A stretch of DNA of 7,363 nucleotides, taken from positions 1-7,363 of the forward strand of contig DKNG01000141.1 of the NCBI GenBank assembly GCA_002470185.1. Reading direction: 5' to 3'. The notes under the pieces are model-generated. The model did no database searches. It worked only from the letters and a program-made list of their open reading frames with translations, and was not told where the DNA came from. Origin of the DNA: Arcobacter sp. UBA7394. Lineage in GTDB: Bacteria; Campylobacterota; Campylobacteria; Campylobacterales; Arcobacteraceae. Shown here one piece after another: positions 6,761-7,363 of this stretch. The position numbers and the translations under genes are program-made. The first letter of the stretch is position 1. Each line of letters opens with the position of its first letter.

Positions 6761-6793
6761 CTTTACCAATTGTACTATCAAAAGGAATAAATT

Positions 6794-7363
6794 ATGGCAA
6801 CAGATAACAAGTACGTAAAGTATCAAAATAAAAGTGTTAAACTTATCGATAAACCAGAAAAAGGTGAGAATGTTTCAGTTTACGTTCGACCTGGGGATGA
6901 AGTTGATTTTAAATTAGAAGGGATCAACCTTGAAGATTTAGCTTATGAACTTGTTGGAGGAGATATTGTAATTGATATTCCTAATAAGGGTTCATTTACT
7001 TTTGTATCTATGGCTCTTATGGGTTATAACGATACTCCTCCTACTTTTTCTTCATCATCTGGAGCTGAATTAAGTCTTGGTGATATTTTATCTGAAGTTG
7101 AAGAAATCAATTCGTTGCCGATTGATGCTTTAGTTTCAAATATTGACATAAATATTCCTGATGCTACTTGTTCTGAAAATGAAGATGGTGAAGCATCTGA
7201 AAAAGCTATTCCTGCTCCTCCTGTTGTTATTCAAGAAATTGAAGTATTTACTGAAAATGATGAGCAAGTTGACGAATTTGATAGTACCTCTGAATTTGAT
7301 GCACCACCAGTTGATGCTCCAATTGTTGTTGAAAATGTATTTACAAGTAATAATGAAGACTCA
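6794..7363 (+). CDS. N-terminus of a probable giant type I secreted (RTX/Bap-like) adhesin; 3' end outside window
   Basis: An open frame of 190 codons runs from ATG 6794 to the window edge without a stop. AAGGA at 6782-6786, seven bases upstream, supports the start. There is no N-terminal signal peptide. Residues 1-85 look like a compact beta-rich domain: a basic start (KYVKYQNKSVKLIDKPEKG), VYVRPGDEVDF (29-39), LVGGDIVIDIP (53-63) and FTFVSMALMGYND (68-80). The GGDIVI and FTF strands recall the N-terminal retention or prefix modules of LapA- and BapA-type adhesins, which stay in the type I secretion channel and hold the protein at the outer membrane. A conserved-looking SLGDILSEVEEIN (94-106) follows, then a very acidic, Pro/Ser-rich linker (about 107-190) with EFD repeats, as expected before Ig-like or cadherin-like repeats. 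A LapG-type AAG cleavage motif is not seen. Cys126 is unusual, since such adhesins seldom contain cysteine. The family assignment is an inference from pattern and would change if the rest of the gene is short. Confidence 0.6.
   Translation, partial: MATDNKYVKYQNKSVKLIDKPEKGENVSVYVRPGDEVDFKLEGINLEDLAYELVGGDIVIDIPNKGSFTFVSMALMGYNDTPPTFSSSSGAELSLGDILSEVEEINSLPIDALVSNIDINIPDATCSENEDGEASEKAIPAPPVVIQEIEVFTENDEQVDEFDSTSEFDAPPVDAPIVVENVFTSNNEDS

Larger units (their letters stand above)
6576..6793. other. AT-rich non-coding spacer between ATPase and adhesin genes
   Basis: I see no credible gene on either strand in these 218 bases. The stretch holds two inverted repeats (6601-6635 and 6680-6728) that share the 12-base word ATTATTATGTTT at 6606-6617 and 6693-6704, followed by a clear promoter and ribosome binding site for the gene at 6794. 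Its base composition is more AT-rich than the flanking genes. Confidence 0.7.

Overview
The window is AT-rich and every convincing gene lies on the + strand. The gene content (MetX, XseB, a CarB without CarA beside it, a short YrdC-domain protein, a probable giant secreted adhesin) and the promoter style (good -10 boxes, weak or TTTAAG-like -35 elements, T-rich spacers) suggest a Campylobacterota bacterium, most likely of the Arcobacter group. This assignment rests on recognised protein families and composition, not on a database search.

Layout. Positions 1-587 hold the end of an operon: the C-terminal third of homoserine O-acetyltransferase (MetX, methionine synthesis), then the small subunit of exonuclease VII (XseB) from a TTG start two bases later, closed by a hairpin at 585-615. 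Positions 616-1450 hold a single-gene unit: an E1-like ThiF/MoeB-family adenylyltransferase (729-1409). It has its own extended -10 promoter, an FNR/CRP-type palindrome placed about 41.5 bases upstream of the predicted transcription start, and a strong intrinsic terminator (1417-1450). Positions 1451-5233 hold carB (1548-4790), full length at 1080 residues, whose stop codon overlaps the ATG of a 147-residue YrdC/Sua5-fold protein (4790-5233). Positions 5218-6575 hold an MNS/AAA-type P-loop ATPase with a winged helix and a DUF234-like C-terminus, driven by a promoter that begins inside the preceding gene. Positions 6576-6793 are non-coding, very AT-rich and full of inverted repeats, and end in a clear promoter. 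Positions 6794-7363 hold the first 190 codons of an acidic protein that runs off the window and looks like the N-terminal anchor region of a giant type I secreted adhesin.

How the parts relate. MetX, XseB, CarB and the YrdC protein are housekeeping functions (methionine, DNA repair, pyrimidine/arginine precursors, probably tRNA t6A modification). CarB and YrdC-family enzymes both use bicarbonate and ATP to make activated carbamoyl compounds, so their coupling may be more than chance. The most open questions are the ThiF-family enzyme, which lacks MoeB's zinc-binding CxxC pairs and has no carrier-protein gene nearby yet carries an FNR-like site; the ATPase, whose C-terminal nuclease-like motif has lost its acidic and lysine residues; and the truncated adhesin. 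I see no CRISPR array, insertion sequence, tRNA or rRNA gene, and no clear new multi-gene system.
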